Shown here: positions 7,688 to 7,795 of the stretch, piece after piece
Position numbering within the stretch: the first letter of the stretch is position 1
Layout: each line of letters opens with the position of its first letter
NCBI GenBank assembly: GCA_030599435.1
Contig: JAUVNZ010000065.1
Span: 1-7,795 of the forward strand
DNA: 7,795 bases
Source of the DNA: Gammaproteobacteria bacterium
GTDB taxonomy: Bacteria > Pseudomonadota > Gammaproteobacteria > SZUA-152
Direction: 5' to 3'
Notes under the pieces: model-generated
Database searches by the model: none
Told to the model about the DNA's origin: nothing
Seen by the model: only the letters and a program-made list of their open reading frames with translations
Program-made: the position numbers and the translations under genes

Positions 7688-7795
7688 TGCCGGCTTTAGA
7701 ATCACCAGGTGACGCTGCCCTTCCAGCCCGGGCACCTTCAGTGGGTACACCGCGTCTACTACGTACTTACTAGCAAGAGCCGTCGGTATCTCCAG
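7676..7795 (-). CDS. rsmG: 16S rRNA (guanine527-N7)-methyltransferase RsmG, C-terminal fragment
   Basis: RsmG (GidB) methylates N7 of G527 in 16S rRNA using S-adenosylmethionine. Only the last 39 residues and the TAA stop are in the window; the reading frame is open to the edge. The tail YPLKVPGLEGQRHLVILKP matches the conserved C-terminus of the family (VPGL-x-G-x-RHLVI-x-KP). The position immediately before parA-parB and the atp operon is the standard gammaproteobacterial order and supports the call. The final residues AVNR are encoded within the start of the 13-bp repeat array, so the extreme C-terminus may have changed through repeat growth. Confidence 0.9.
   Translation of the reverse strand: MEIPTALASKYVVDAVYPLKVPGLEGQRHLVILKPAVNR

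Overview
The window is a stretch of a proteobacterial chromosome, most likely from a marine-type gammaproteobacterium. The gene order rsmG-parA-parB-(atpZ)-atpI-atpB-atpE-atpF-atpH-atpA-atpG-atpD is the classical gammaproteobacterial arrangement found near the replication origin, and the AtpA, AtpB, AtpF and AtpG sequences resemble the E. coli proteins closely. A finer placement (a Cellvibrionales-like lineage, for instance) is only a guess. All genes lie on the minus strand, so the region reads from right to left. I see no mobile elements, tRNA or rRNA genes, CRISPR arrays or broken genes.

Right part (about 7795 to 5906): the last 39 codons of rsmG (16S rRNA methyltransferase), then parA and parB, the chromosome-partition ATPase and its CTP-dependent DNA clamp. 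Left part (about 5790 to 1): a good sigma-70 promoter (TTGCCG, 17-nt spacer, TATAAT) in the parB-atpZ gap, followed by the F1Fo ATP synthase operon. Two small accessory membrane proteins come first (AtpZ-like and AtpI), then the Fo subunits a, c and b, then the F1 subunits delta, alpha and gamma. The first five codons of beta (atpD) close the window. Together the operon makes the proton-driven ATP synthase.

The genes are ordinary; the spacers are not. Nearly every intergenic gap over about 30 nt carries short tandem direct repeats, with a different unit in each gap: 13 bp in rsmG-parA, 15 bp x3 in parA-parB, 13 bp x2 across the parB stop, AAACTAAAA x3 in atpB-atpE, a 15-18 bp period x4 in atpE-atpF, 7 bp x2 in atpA-atpH and 14/15 bp x2 across the atpA stop. 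Several copies include the upstream stop codon, or the downstream ribosome binding site in parA-parB. This looks like a lineage habit of microduplication in spacers and is the most unusual feature here.

Other points of note are four non-ATG starts in the operon (GTG for atpZ, GTG or TTG for atpI, TTG for atpB, GTG for atpF), an AT-rich translation-initiation region before atpE, hairpins in the atpE-atpF and atpG-atpD spacers, and a 95-residue c subunit that uses Glu rather than the Asp typical of gammaproteobacteria as its ion-binding carboxylate.
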